DNA of 64,000 bases. Origin: Aphidius gifuensis (taxonomy: Eukaryota; Arthropoda; Insecta; Hymenoptera; Braconidae). Positions within the stretch are counted from its first letter, which is position 1; each line of letters starts with the position of its first letter. Positions 43,892 through 54,480 of the stretch are shown here, in pieces. The position numbers were made by a program, and so were the translations under genes. The notes beneath the pieces were generated by a model that was not told the origin of the DNA, ran no database searches, and worked only from the letters and a program-made list of their open reading frames with translations. The stretch lies in assembly GCF_014905175.1 (NCBI RefSeq), contig NC_057790.1, positions 9,424,001 to 9,488,000 on the forward strand. The letters are read 5' to 3'.

Positions 43892-44349
43892 TTTAATTTC
43901 AAGCAAATAAATATGTATAAAATATAATACTAATTATCAATGTATATTATTAAATTGCTTTCTTACCTTTCCTTACAGTCTTGATATTCAAATGATGAAA
44001 TTTCAGAAAAACTTCTCGTTTATATAGGGATAAATACAATAGAATAGTAGAAGGAGTACCTATTCAAATGACACGTATTTACAGTCAGCAAATTCTCACG
44101 TGCATATTAATTAATATTTATTTTTTATCATAAACAATTAAATACTACGACAGCATTTTATTAGTTTATATTTGAAAATTCCACGTATCAAGAGTCAGCT
44201 AATTTTTTTGCAAAGTTGTATTTATATATACATTGGTCGATTTGAAAAAAAAATAACACGTATGGAGAGTCAGCAATTTTTTTTTCGCAAAATTGTATTT
44301 TAAAAATATTTATGTATGGGACATGAAACGTGAGAAGTCCTACAAATAA
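43892..44349. other. Polinton right subterminal region with three ACGTAT..GTCAGC repeats
   Basis: No gene. The phrases ACACGTATTTACAGTCAGCA (44071), CCACGTATCAAGAGTCAGCT (44181) and ACACGTATGGAGAGTCAGCA (44256) are direct repeats; the last two continue into AATTTTTTTTGCAAA. They may be regulatory or replication sites for this end. Confidence 0.6.
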
Positions 44350-44453
44350 CCTTCGATAGCTCAGTTGGTAGAGCACTGGACTGTAATTGCATATTGTTAT
44401 AAACAATTTAAAAAGTTATCCATTGGTCGTTGGTTCGAACCCGGCTCGAAGGA
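44350..44453 (+). tRNA. tRNA-Tyr(GTA) with 31-nt intron, inside the Polinton
   Basis: The acceptor stem CCTTCGA (44350-44356) pairs perfectly with TCGAAGG (44446-44452), with discriminator A. The A box is TAGCTCAGTTGG and the B box is GGTTCGAACCC. The anticodon GTA is at 44383-44385, followed by A37. The intron 44387-44417 sits at the canonical position between 37 and 38. The anticodon stem CTGGA/TCCAT has one mismatch (27:43); the T stem has two G-T pairs. The sequence is very like insect nuclear tRNA-Tyr, which also carry introns. It lies between the right subterminal repeats and the right TIR and is absent from the left end. It reads as a complete, potentially functional gene. Confidence 0.93.
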
Positions 44454-44456
44454 ATG

Positions 44457-44463
44457 TTTTTTT
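44457..44463 (+). terminator. Pol III terminator of tRNA-Tyr
   Basis: Seven T residues begin four bases after the tRNA 3' end, as expected for RNA polymerase III termination. Confidence 0.85.
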
Positions 44464-44469
44464 GTTATT

Positions 44470-44899
44470 TAATGAGACAGGACATGAGACATGAGACTTG
44501 AGCTATGCCCCAGGACATGGGACACGATACATCGTTGAAATAACAAAATTTAATTTTTTCCCGGTCAAGTCTGTATTACCAACGCATGACAATTGGGTAT
44601 TTACACCATCAATGATATATGGGACATAAGATCTAAGACATGGGGTATGGGACATGAGAAATCGCACGTTAAAATGACAAAATTTTTTAAATCTGTATTA
44701 CCGACACATGGCAATTGAAAATTCAAACCATCAAATGACAAATTTCTTTACCATCTCTGCATTATCAACAACTGGGAATTCAAATGACAAATTTTTTTAC
44801 CATCTCTGTTTTACCGACCGAGTTGCAGTCCCCTGTCCCCTCGCCGATCTACTATTTTTCGACCTCCCTCTGATCCAGAACTCTGGTAGGTACACTACT
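44470..44899 (-). repeat. Polinton right terminal inverted repeat
   Basis: Inverse of 29619-30050 and nearly identical. Its inner edge lies about 20 bp from the tRNA 3' end. It ends at CT, followed by the target duplicate ACCCTG (44900-44905). Confidence 0.9.
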
Positions 44900-44905
44900 A
44901 CCCTG

Positions 44906-44940
44906 CGGCCCGTTTCTACGCGACCGTCGACTTGACATCA
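44906..44940 (-). pseudogene. far-side continuation of the R1-like LINE frame
   Basis: If the Polinton and one ACCCTG are removed, the minus-strand frame of the endonuclease fragment at 29291-29612 continues here without a shift for about 13 codons, to a TGA (44938-44940). This shows that the target was this LINE and that it already carried a stop, or that the start lies just inside. Confidence 0.6.
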
Positions 44941-45039
44941 CCGTCCTGTCGTCTCGGCATCGTCTGTGCATGCGCCTTGCGTTATTTTATGATTGTGCAA
45001 GAAACTATCACATTGCGTCCTCGTAAAACAATGTACTAT

Positions 45040-45290
45040 TATCGATTCATCCAGAAATAATTTATCATCAATTGATGTTTTATTGGTCATCGTTGTTGGT
45101 AATTGTGCAGCTAATTTGTTGAGTGGTGTAACAACAGGTTTGAAATGTTCATTCGCAGCTTCTGATATATTTTCATTTCCTAATTTTAACAATTGATATT
45201 TTTTACGAATAACATCTTGTACTTTTTAGTTTCACTTAAAAATTTTGTTTCATCAACTAGTTTTTGCTTACGAAGAGTCACGTTGACCCT
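45040..45290 (-). pseudogene. fragment of another Polinton's conserved gene
   Basis: On the minus strand, with one frameshift near 45205, the reading VIRKKYQLLKLGNENISEA followed by NEHFKPVVTPLNKLA is the N-terminal signature of the conserved Polinton protein seen at 40575-41598 (there SIRRKHKLIKYG and PITEPFKKML). It is clearly different in sequence, so it comes from another Polinton lineage, not from a duplication of the adjacent element. Confidence 0.65.
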
Positions 45291-46448
45291 TTATGATATT
45301 ATAATTAACTTATAAAATTCAACAAATTGTTTCGTTATTTATAGTTATAAAGCAGTCAAAATTTTTTCTATATCTTCCTTTATCTATATCTCTATCTTTA
45401 TCGATACACAAAAACAATTTGATCCATAGTATACGAAGGAATATTCTTTTACTAAGATGATACAGCATAATCTCTTGTTTATTTCAGAAGATAGCGTGCC
45501 GAATGTGTGAGTTCAAATTTCAGTTAGGGAGAATATCTTTTTTCAATCAATAATGATAATACTAACAGACAGCGATACAAGATGGCGTCTTGCAAAAATA
45601 AAAAATGAAGTCATTAAAAAAAATTCAATATTGCGTCTTCCAAAAGACAAATATGGTGTCTTACGAAAATCAGGACCCCTTGTGGTTACCTAAAAAAGAG
45701 TTAAGTTGATTAGTGGCCCCGTGTGGCGATATTGCTCCAGATAATAAATGTAGTAAATTGGTAAAAGAAGGTGGAATAGTGGTCATGAAAATTCACACGA
45801 TTCATATTATCTTTACGTTTTATTTTGCCTTGCGCAATTAGGGAACATTCGGCAAAATTAAATTAAAAACGGTGTTAATTTGTAGTGATGGAAAAAAGTT
45901 GATGAGGCAAATTCCATTAACACCACTCGCAATTCATCTAAAGATTAAACACTGGGTAAAGCTCGTGCTTCCACATTCGTTGTGAGCACACTCTCTGTTG
46001 AATCAAGCGAAAACGGTTAATACTTTGAGAGAGAAAAATCCCATACAGATTAGTTGTGGACTGGTGGACGAAAAAAAACGATTTTTACATTGCCGATTAG
46101 ATGGACGGTGGAGAATAAGGCCCATACGTATTAGTTGTTTAAGACTTGATCAGACTTAATCGGACTTCGCCATTCAAATTCAAAGTGTTTTTTTCCATCA
46201 TCTCAACGTTAGACTACTAGATGCCACTACGAAGAAAGCCTGTATTATTTATCTTCGAGTCATGCTTTTCTGACTAAGAAAGACTGATGAACATGTATGG
46301 AGCGTGTCACAATTATTAGTGTGTCATTGAGAACAACGAAAATTACGAACTCTTGTTACAATTTATATATCGTTGATGTTACATTGCATCAAATGATAGC
46401 AATAATCATTCTTATAAATATGTAATTAATATGCAAAACATTATTTAC
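45291..46448. other. intron DNA, nothing recognised
   Basis: AT-rich to mixed sequence without coding-like stretches. A weak repeat of a GATGGCGTCTTGC/AATATTGCGTCTTCC/ATGGTGTCTTACG phrase occurs at about 45582-45670. Confidence 0.45.
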
Positions 46449-46603
46449 CGCATCGACCATAGCATCGGTTATCATATTTCCGATATTGCACTCTTGTCTT
46501 CTACATTGGTTAATCAGATGTACTTTAGATTGACCAACAATTTCCTTTCCAATCTCATCAACTTCAATTTTCCATGAAGCTAACTCAGCCAACATGACGG
46601 GAT
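46449..46603 (-). CDS. 5'-nucleotidase/apyrase, upstream exon
   Basis: The exon is 155 bp, bounded by acceptor AAAATTACAG (46604-46613) and donor GATGCG/GTAAAT (GT at 46447-46448). It begins with two bases of a split codon and then has exactly 51 codons, ending in phase 0 as the exon at 17908-18087 requires. It encodes ELASWKIEVDEIGKEIVGQS, then CRRQECNIGNMITDAMVDA. In the family this C-R-x-x-E-C-x-x-G-N-x-x-x-D-A-M motif directly precedes the segment with NSGGIR. The G-N-x-x-x-D stretch belongs to the metallophosphatase domain. Earlier exons, with the metal ligands and signal peptide, were not found to the right within the window. Confidence 0.85.
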
Positions 46604-46905
46604 CTGTAATTTTGATCATTAAAAAGAAAAATTTGTGAGAAACAAAAAATAGTCAAGAAAACAGGAAAAAAATTGTTGTGTCACACAGCAAAGTAGAGGC
46701 AAAGTTAAAACTCAACAATATTCGTATTACAGGTTATATAGTTTTTGTTTATCGGGTATAGTAGCAATTGCCGTTCTATTTAACAGAATTTTGTTTTTAA
46801 CAGCAGAATAAATTTTCACTCTGATAATCAAAAATTTTAAAGAAAATAATTGAGGAAAAACTTAATTCAAATTATGAGGCTTCGATTTATTTTCATATTT
46901 ATAAC
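46604..46905. other. intron DNA upstream of the nucleotidase exon
   Basis: No gene-like sequence; it holds the acceptor side of the next intron (polypyrimidine-rich on the minus strand). Confidence 0.4.
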
Positions 46906-47133
46906 TGTAACTGATTTTTCCACCGATAAAGTAGAAGCCTCAGTTACTATGGGATCAACGAGGATTTCTCACCATCCTCCTCTCTTACCGCCAGGAGGGA
47001 GCCAGCTGGTGTATAACGGCAACCAACGGACCGTGGGGTAATTTTGGGAGCAATGGCCGCCGACGGCCATTTCGGTAGCGACTAGTTCAGTAAGAAAATG
47101 GTAGAGGGGCGCGGTCCACCATATTAGTTCCAA

Positions 47134-48137
47134 AACGTCACTCTGGCACCATTACTAAAATGTATATTGTTTTTAGTACTGGCCGGGAGCGTAATAACCT
47201 CACCCCGCGGCGGCGGTTATTACCGTGATCATTTAACTTTGGTTTAACTCACTCGCCCAACCTAAGTCAATACGAGAACGAGGATATTCGTACCTCACAG
47301 GCTTTACCGAATATCCTCCTATTGCCTACTCACTCTAGTGCACCAAGTAGTCGAACATAAAGTCCATCCGCAGCCACGCTGGTCTTACGCCGGACCACTC
47401 TATGCATCTGACTACTCGATTATAGGTTACCCTGACAGTAAGTAACCACACTAGAGCGAGAGCGAGTGATATTCAACGTCCTACTTATGCAGTATAGCGA
47501 CATCGTAAATCACCTTCGAGAGCATGCACCACGCATCGGGAGCTTAGTTGGACTCATCAGTGACATCAACTAGTTTCACTAGTTCCACTCTAGGACCCAG
47601 TCGACGTCAACGTCTGAGTCGGCTAACTCCACCAAGGAGTCATGCCAGCTTCACCAATGATATCAACTAGCTCCTCCATAGGAGCATGTCGACATCACCA
47701 AGTCACCAGCCAACTCCACCAAGGAGTCAGCTAGCTTTATCGGAAGCCAACCACGGACTGTCACCAGTCCCGGTGCCATCAGCCAGCTCCGAGAGCCGGC
47801 CGACGTCTGGCAGTGAGATGCCAGCGATCACCAGTTTTATGGACTCTCTATCCCCACTCCCGTTTGACCCACTCCATACGACCATCTGTGCGCACACCTC
47901 GATGCGACTCTCCGGTGGGAGTGTCGAAGTAGGGGATACGAATCTGTCGTAGCCAGGGTAGGAATCCGGATTATCCACTCATGGTGGATGTCTACCAAGT
48001 CAACACTGACATTCAGGCGAAAATGGATGTCACTACCGAGGCCACTCACAAACCGGTGGTATTAATTAGCGTCTTAGTCGATAAAACCCCTCAGACCAGA
48101 CCTCTAATTATTTTCGGGAGCGCGAGATCTGCCAAAT
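47134..48137 (-). repeat. Gypsy-type LTR, extra copy
   Basis: About 1 kb and nearly identical to the next copy. It begins AACGTCACTCTGGCACC and ends AGATCTGCCAAAT. It is joined head-to-tail to the next LTR with the expected terminal bases missing at the junction. Confidence 0.8.
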
Positions 48138-49143
48138 GACGTCACTCTGGCACCATTACTAAAATGTATATTGTTTTTAGTACTGGCCGGGAGCGTAATA
48201 ACCTCACCCCGCGGCGGCGGTTATTACCGTGATCATTTAACTTTGGTTTAACTCACTCGCACAACCTAAGTCGATACGAGAACGAGGATATTCGTACCTC
48301 ACAGGCTTTACCAAATATCCTCCTATTGTCTACTCACTCTAGTGCACCAAGTAGTCGAACATAAAGTCCATCCGCAGCCACGCTGGTCTTACGCCGGACC
48401 ACTCTATGCATCTGACTACTCGATTATAGGTTACCCTGACAGTAAGTAACCACACTAGAGCGAGAGAGCGAGTGATATACAACGTCCTACCTATACAGCA
48501 TAGCGACATCGTAAATCACCCCCGAGAGCATGCACCACGCATCGGGAGCTTGGTTGGACTCATCAGTGACATCAACTAGTTCCATCCTAGGACCCAGTCG
48601 ACGTCATCGTCTAAGTCGGCTAACTCCACCAAGGAGTCATGCCAGCTTCACCAATGATATCAACTAGCTCCTCCATAGGAGCATGTCGACATCACCAAGT
48701 CACCAGCCAACTCCACCAAGGAGTCAGCTAGCTTTATCGGAAGCCAACCACGGACTGTCACCAGTCCCGGTGCCATCAGCCAGCTCCGAGAGCCGGCCGA
48801 CGTCTGGCAGTGAGATGCCAGCGATCACCAGTTTTATGGACTCTCTATCCCCACTCCCGTTTGACCCACTCCATACGACCATCTGTGCGCACACCTCGAT
48901 GCGACTCTCCGGTGGGAGTGTCGAAGTAGGGGATACGAATCTGTCGTAGCCAGGGTAGGAATCCGGATTATCCACTCGTGGTGGATGTCTACCAAGTCAA
49001 CACTGACATTCAGGCGAAAATAGATGTCACTACCGAGGCCACTCACAAACCGGTGGTATTAATTAGCGTCTTAGTCGATAAAACCCCTCAGACCAGACCT
49101 CTAATTATTTTCGGGAGCGCGAGATCTGTCAAATCTCGTTACA
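48138..49143 (-). repeat. Gypsy-type 3' LTR
   Basis: On the minus strand this LTR starts TGTAACGAGATTTG at 49143, directly after a purine-rich tract (GCGGGAAAGGTGG, complement of 49144-49156) that looks like the polypurine tract. It therefore is the 3' LTR of the pol fragment to its right. Confidence 0.85.
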
Positions 49144-49185
49144 CCACCTTTCCCGCGGAAGTTTCGACCCGAAACTTAACAATCG

Positions 49186-50890
49186 TCAATTCTCAGGTCG
49201 CTCCTCTCTCCTCATCTCCTCGTCTCCTCCTGGGTCACGATAAAGTTTGAGGTCAACTATTGATAGTTTACCTCTATCCTTACCGCCGAGATCGGACAAT
49301 CGATAGACTGTCCTCGATAGCTTCTGCGTTACAACCCACGGCCCCATGAATGGCTTGTTCAAGGCGGCCGTTCGATACGCTTGGGCTTTGGATAGTTCTC
49401 GATTTCGCACCAGTACTAACTGACCAACTTCGAATTCGACATTTCGATGTTTTCGGTTGTACTGTTCAGCTTGTCGATCACTAGCCTCATCGAGAGCAAA
49501 CCGGAAAGCTAGTCTCAGTGCGCCATGACACTTCATGTGTTCAATCCACTCTTCAGACCCAATTTCAACAGTTTCGAGATCCTTCGTCAAATCTCGTTGG
49601 AGAGAACCTTTCGATTCTAATTCTCGCCCAAGATTTGCGAATGCCGGGGTCGCCATAAGAGAACTGTGGTACGAAGTATTATAAGCGAATTGTATTTCGC
49701 TCATATACTTATCCCACTCTCTATGGTCGAGATCAAGAAACGCACGCACCATCATCTTGATACTCCGATTAACCCGTTCGGTGGGGTTAGCCTGAGGATG
49801 ATACGGCGGAGTCGTCGATAACTTCATCTGCGTTTCTTCCGAGAGCGACAACAGGTCCTTGTTTCTGAACTCGGTCCCATTGTCCGTGAGCAATTCATGG
49901 GGAACACCCCAACGGTGTATAACTCTTTCTTGCAAAACTTGACAGATAGCCTTACCTGTCGCATTTTTCAAGGGAGCTATTTCTACCCATTTCGTGAGCG
50001 TATCTTGTATTACCAAGATATATCCGTGACCGGCATGGCTCTTCGTATACGGACCCATAATGTCCGCCGTTATACGAGACCAAGGCCCCATGAATTTTCT
50101 GGGATTCATGTAACCCGCGGGAGCCCTTTGTTCCACTTTACAACGCTGACAGATGATACATTGGCTGACGTATTTTACCACGGTTTTATACATCATTGGC
50201 CAAAAGTATCTTACTGCCAATCGTTCATAAGTTCGGAGTACGCCTTGATGTCCCGCCTGAGGGTCATCGTGGCATTCTCTCAAAGCACGAGATCGTAATT
50301 CCCTTGGTAGGACTAATTTCCATGCATCGAAATCTATATTCTCTGCAGAGGCTAGATGTCTTCTACGATGAAAATACAGCTGACCATGATCAATAGTCCA
50401 ATTGGGGTATTTACCGGGAGCAAGACGTATTGCCTTTCTCTGTCTGATATACCAGCGATCTTTCGTAGACGTGATCGTGGTTATCGTCGCGAGAACAGCG
50501 CCGCCTTCGGGAGCACGCGAGAGCGCATCTGGAACATGATGTAGTGCACCTTTCCTATGTACTATCTCAAAATCATATTCCATCAGTCCGAGAGCCCATC
50601 TACCAAGTCGACCACCAGGGTCCTTCAAATTATGAAGCCAGCGTAAACTGCTGTGATCGGTGATGACCGTGAACTTGTATCCCTCCACGTATGCACGAAA
50701 TTTCTTGATAGCCCACACGACTGCCAAGCATTCTTGCTCCGTGACGGTATACTTTGTTTCGGGAGCAGTTAACCCTCTACTTGCGTAGGCGATAACTCTT
50801 TCTTGGCCATCTTGTACCTGGGTGAGTACAGCGCCAAGACCTACACTGCTCGCATCAGTTTGCAGTGTAAACGAGAGCCTCCTCTGGTTT
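49186..50890 (-). pseudogene. Gypsy-type pol fragment: RNase H and integrase
   Basis: The frame runs from about 50890 (FTLQTDASSVGLGAVLTQ, start of RNase H) to a stop at 49186. RNase H continues with YASRGL, then TVTEQECLAVVWAIKKFR and DHSSLRWL. The integrase zinc finger (HDDPQAGHQG, then CIICQRCK) follows. The DDE core has ITADIMGPY, LLTDNGTEF and NPTERVNRS, so all three catalytic residues are present. A C-terminal basic domain ends in SKAQAYRTAALNKPFMGPW. The 513 codons after the first ATG are intact. Upstream, protease, reverse transcriptase and gag are absent: similarity stops at 50890 and a minisatellite follows. It cannot act alone. Confidence 0.9.
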
Positions 50891-50938
50891 TCTGGCCAGA
50901 GTTACCAGGTTTAATGATCATTATCACAAACCATATCG

Positions 50939-51127
50939 GGAGCGTTCAGAGAACCTACCTCCAGCTAGTTAAAGCCAGAAGTCTCGAGAGCGTTCAGAGA
51001 ACCTACCTCCAGCTAGTTAAAGCCAGAAGTCTCGAGAGTGTTCAGAGAACCTACCTCCAGCTCGTTGAAGCCAGAAGTCTCGAGAGTGTTCAGAGAACCT
51101 ACCTCCAGCTCGTTGAAGCCAGAAGTG
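50939..51127. repeat. 48-bp minisatellite, four units
   Basis: Units start at about 50940, 50988, 51036 and 51084 and read GAGCGTTCAGAGAACCTACC, then TCCAGCTAGTTAAAGCCAG. Units 3 and 4 share AGTGTTC and CTCGTTGAAG variants, so they arose last. The array sits where the reverse transcriptase should be. Confidence 0.9.
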
Positions 51128-52096
51128 ATTTCTCTTTACTCGGGATCGGCCTTATATACCCAGTTTTGAGTGGTGGGAGTCTTGCATCCCTCCTCTCTAC
51201 TCCTGCGCAAAGCCCGTGAGCGCATCTTTCCCTGGAAGGGGAGTGATGCCAGCGCCATCTGTTAATGTCCGTAGGTGGGGATCTACCGAACACTAGCGGA
51301 AATAGCCGAGAGCGTAGATTTCTGAAATATCTCAACCTGTACGAGGACAGCCGAGATCGTCTTCAATTGTCTTAGTTTTTTAACGACCAAGACTATCTGA
51401 GGACTACCGAGAACGCAGTTCTTTAGACTATCGCATACTGTACCAAACAGTTACGACCGTGTCCGAGAACTACCGAGAGCGTAGTTTCTTTTGACTGTCT
51501 TCAGCCTGCGTTAAACAGCCAAGACTATCTCTTGAAACTACCGTGATCGCAGCCCTTTAGATTGTCTTAGTTTTTTAACGACCAAGACTATCCGAGGACT
51601 ACCGAGAACGTAGTTCTTTAGACTATCGCATACTGTACCAAACAGTTACGACCGTGTCCGAGAACTACCAAGTCCAACAACCGGGAACCAACAACCCTCG
51701 GAGCACAAACGACCAATGAGTTGTCACGAGAACGAATAACCAACGTTATTCCATATCACAGCTTAGGAATTCGCTATCACACAAGCTTATTCCCGAGCTA
51801 TATCCCTCGTCGTAACCGGACAAGGAATGAGCTTCTTCACTCGAAGCAGCTCCTTATATACGCGTGGGAGTTCGATATTTCGCCCCTCCAATTTGCTACA
51901 ACAAGTATCGATCGTCTGCGCAACTCCGTCTTCCCCACTAATCACGCGAGGGGTTCACATGACCAATGAGAATGGAGCGCACTAACGCCGAGCCCTGACG
52001 CGGCAAAAGTTGGAACTACCGTACCAGACTCCCCATTTTGCCGTGAGTGTCGCTCCGAAACCTGCCATGGCAGGCCCCACGTTGGTAGCCATTTTG
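51128..52096. repeat. internal region of the Gypsy-like element with a 195-bp tandem duplication
   Basis: A block from CTTAGTTTTTTAACGACC (51371) to about 51480 repeats from 51566 to about 51668, including CAGTTACGACCGTGTCCGAG. The rest is GC-richer DNA resembling leader sequence. No gag ORF is visible. Confidence 0.7.
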
Positions 52097-52249
52097 TAAC
52101 TGATTTTTCCACCGATAAAGTAGAAGCCTCAGTTACTATGGGATCAACGAGGATTTCTCACCATCCTCCTCTCTTACCGCCAGGAGGGAGCCAGCTGGTG
52201 TATAACGGCAACCAACGGACCGTGGGACTGGAGCAATGACGGACGGCGT
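52097..52249 (+). repeat. second copy of the TGTAACTGATTTTTCC LTR start
   Basis: Nearly identical to 46906-47037, through AACCAACGGACCGTGGG. It adjoins the left side of the LTR at 52250 just as 46906-47131 adjoins the LTR at 47134. This shared junction suggests a duplication of the insertion site or recombination between copies. Confidence 0.75.
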
Positions 52250-53236
52250 TGTAACGTCACTCTGGCACCATTACTAAAATGTATATTGTTTTTAGTACTG
52301 GCCGGGAGCGTAATAACCTCACCCCGCGGCGGCGGTTATTACCGTGATCATTTAACTTTGGTTTAACTCACTCGCACAACCTAAGTCAATACGAGAACGA
52401 GGATATTCGTACCTCACAGGCTTTACCAAATATCCTCCTATTGTCTACTCACTCTAGTGCACCAAGTAGTCGAACATAAAGTCCATCCGCAGCCACGCTG
52501 GTCTTACGCCGGACCACTCTATGCATCTGACTACTCGATTATAGGTTACCCTGACAGTAAGTAACCACACTAGAGCGAGAGAGCGAGTGATATACAACGT
52601 CCTACCTATACAGCATAGCGACATCGTAAATCACCCCCGAGAGCATGCACCACGCATCGGGAGCTTGGTTGGACTCATCAGTGACATCAACTAGTTCCAT
52701 CCTAGGACCCAGTCGACGTCATCGTCTAAGTCGGCTAACTCCACCAAGGAGTCATGCCAGCTTCACCAATGATATCAACTAGCTCCTCCATAGGAGCATG
52801 TCGACATCACCAAGTCACCAGCCAACTCCACCAAGGAGTCAGCTAGCTTCATCGGAAGCCAACCACGGACTGTCACCAGTCCCGGTGCCATCAGCCAGCT
52901 CCGAGAGCCGGCCGACGTCTGGCAGTGAGATGCCAGCGATCACCAGTTTTATGGACTCTCTATCCCCACTCCCGTTTGACCCACTCCATACGACCATCTG
53001 TGCGCACACCTCGATGCGACTCTCCGGTGGGAGTGTCGAAGTAGGGGATACGAATCTGTCGTAGCCAGGGTAGGAATTCGGATTATCCACTTGTGGTGGA
53101 TGTCTACCAAGTCAACACTGACATTCAGGCGAAAATGGATGTCACTACCGAGGCCACTCACAAACCGGTGGTATTAATTAGCGTCTTAGTCGATAAAACC
53201 CCTCAGACCAGACCTCTAATTATTTTCGGGAGCGCG
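52250..53236 (-). repeat. Gypsy-type 5' LTR, truncated
   Basis: Complete at its inner end (TGTAACGTCACTCTGG on the plus strand) but cut at GGGAGCGCG, losing about 22 bp of its outer end. It faces the pol fragment from the 5' side. Confidence 0.8.
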
Positions 53237-54480
53237 TTATATATGGACGATCATGATAAAAAATTCCTTTGCACTGAAGTGATAGATGAAAACGATGTTT
53301 ATTATTTTCATGAAACATACTTTATTGTTGATGTATTTTATTTGATATCAATTTTTTTTTTATAGAGTTTTTTACAAATATTCGATGATATGATTTAATA
53401 TATTGTTATTATTGAAACCTGCAGATGGCAATGGCAGAAATTGATGTTTTTTTTAAATGTCAATTACACAAAAGCTAATCTTAGACAATTCCACATAATG
53501 CCATGTTTGTAATTTTTTACGTAGTGCAAAAATTTTTTTTTATTTTTTTTTAACAATATTAGCGGGTGGCACAATAACGATTTTAACATCACCCAAATGA
53601 GAACCACCTTAATGTAGATATACCGAAGCATGACGACACACGCAAGCCCATGGATTACCGACAATACCCAAAAAAGCTCTGTATTCTCAAAGAGCACAAT
53701 AAAATTTGTCTTGTTACTGGGCAACATTTATGTAATTAATTATAAAATAATGACAACAATGTAACAAATATTATTGGACGGTAAAAATTGTTATGTCGCA
53801 TAACAAAATTTGTCGGAACGGAATTACAGAAATTATAAGGTGTTCAAAAATTTGTATTCAGTATATCAATAAATAGTAACAGAATTAGATCCTGCTTCAA
53901 GTGTGTTGTGCTGGCAAAACAATTTTTGTTGTTATTTTTTCTGCGTGTAATTATAGTAATTTACCCTAGTCGAAATTCAAGTTTTGTCTTAGTCAGGATC
54001 GGATCAGGATATCCTGTTTTTAAATCTGGGCTGAACCGAGATTATGGATCTGAAATAGATCAAGGTGGTGAAGTTTTTTCGTAAAGTTTGGATCTGGATT
54101 GGATTAGTGTAACCTTATGTCGTATTCCGAATGAAGTCAGGATACATGATTCGAAATGGATCTAGATCCTGCATCCAGAATGGATGAAGATAGTAATGTT
54201 TTTCAGTAAAGTTCGGGAATGAGAAGATGATTCTAAAAAAAAAAATATATAATTTTTTTTTGTTGTATGATTCTATATATTTATAAACTGTAGTTTTAAG
54301 TAATGATAGATAGACGGACGACATGAAACGTACCTAAATCTTGACTGAACTAAAACCTGAGTTAAAATCATTTATTGTACTCGGATGGGATTCACTTTGC
54401 CTCAGACACTTTTTATTTTCTGGCATTCGCCACGATAAGGTTTGGTGTATCAAGACATCTTATAAACATCGAATAGGCGC
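53237..54480. other. DNA between nested elements, no supported gene
   Basis: Short coding-like pieces occur (plus strand near 53238-53360 and minus strand near 53540-53740), but they carry stops and no family motif that I recognise. The part from about 54340 may belong to the outer LTR family. Confidence 0.35.

Larger units (their letters stand above)
29619..44899 (+). mobile_element. Polinton/Maverick, 15281 bp, TSD ACCCTG
   Basis: The element begins AGTAGTGTACCTACC and ends GGTAGGTACACTACT. Its AG..CT termini and 6-bp duplication ACCCTG (29613-29618 and 44900-44905) are the defining Polinton signs. Gene order is polB(+), 265-aa protein(+), major capsid(-), small basic ORF(-), minor capsid(-), protease(-), PLA2/pX-like(-), ATPase(+), conserved protein(+), fibre-like protein(+), integrase(+), two small related ORFs(-), tRNA-Tyr(+). 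Polintons are virus-like, self-synthesising transposons that use protein-primed replication. This copy has all core genes but several are broken. It lies in the large intron of the 5'-nucleotidase gene. Confidence 0.95.

Noticed and set aside
44938..45192. 84-codon minus-strand ORF as a LINE ORF1 or host gene
   Set aside because: Its start matches a Polinton conserved gene and its end runs into the LINE frame; it is a chance fusion of two remnants.
47686..47952. 88-codon ORF repeated at 47686, 48683 and 52798
   Set aside because: All three lie at the same place in copies of one LTR and are nearly identical because the LTRs are. Identity gives no evidence of coding selection; they lie antisense to pol.
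53464..53740. Coding-like minus-strand fragments, including a possible GGSHLGDVKIVIVPPANI reading
   Set aside because: The reading contains a stop, has no splice borders and no family I can name; it may be a decayed gene but I cannot support it.
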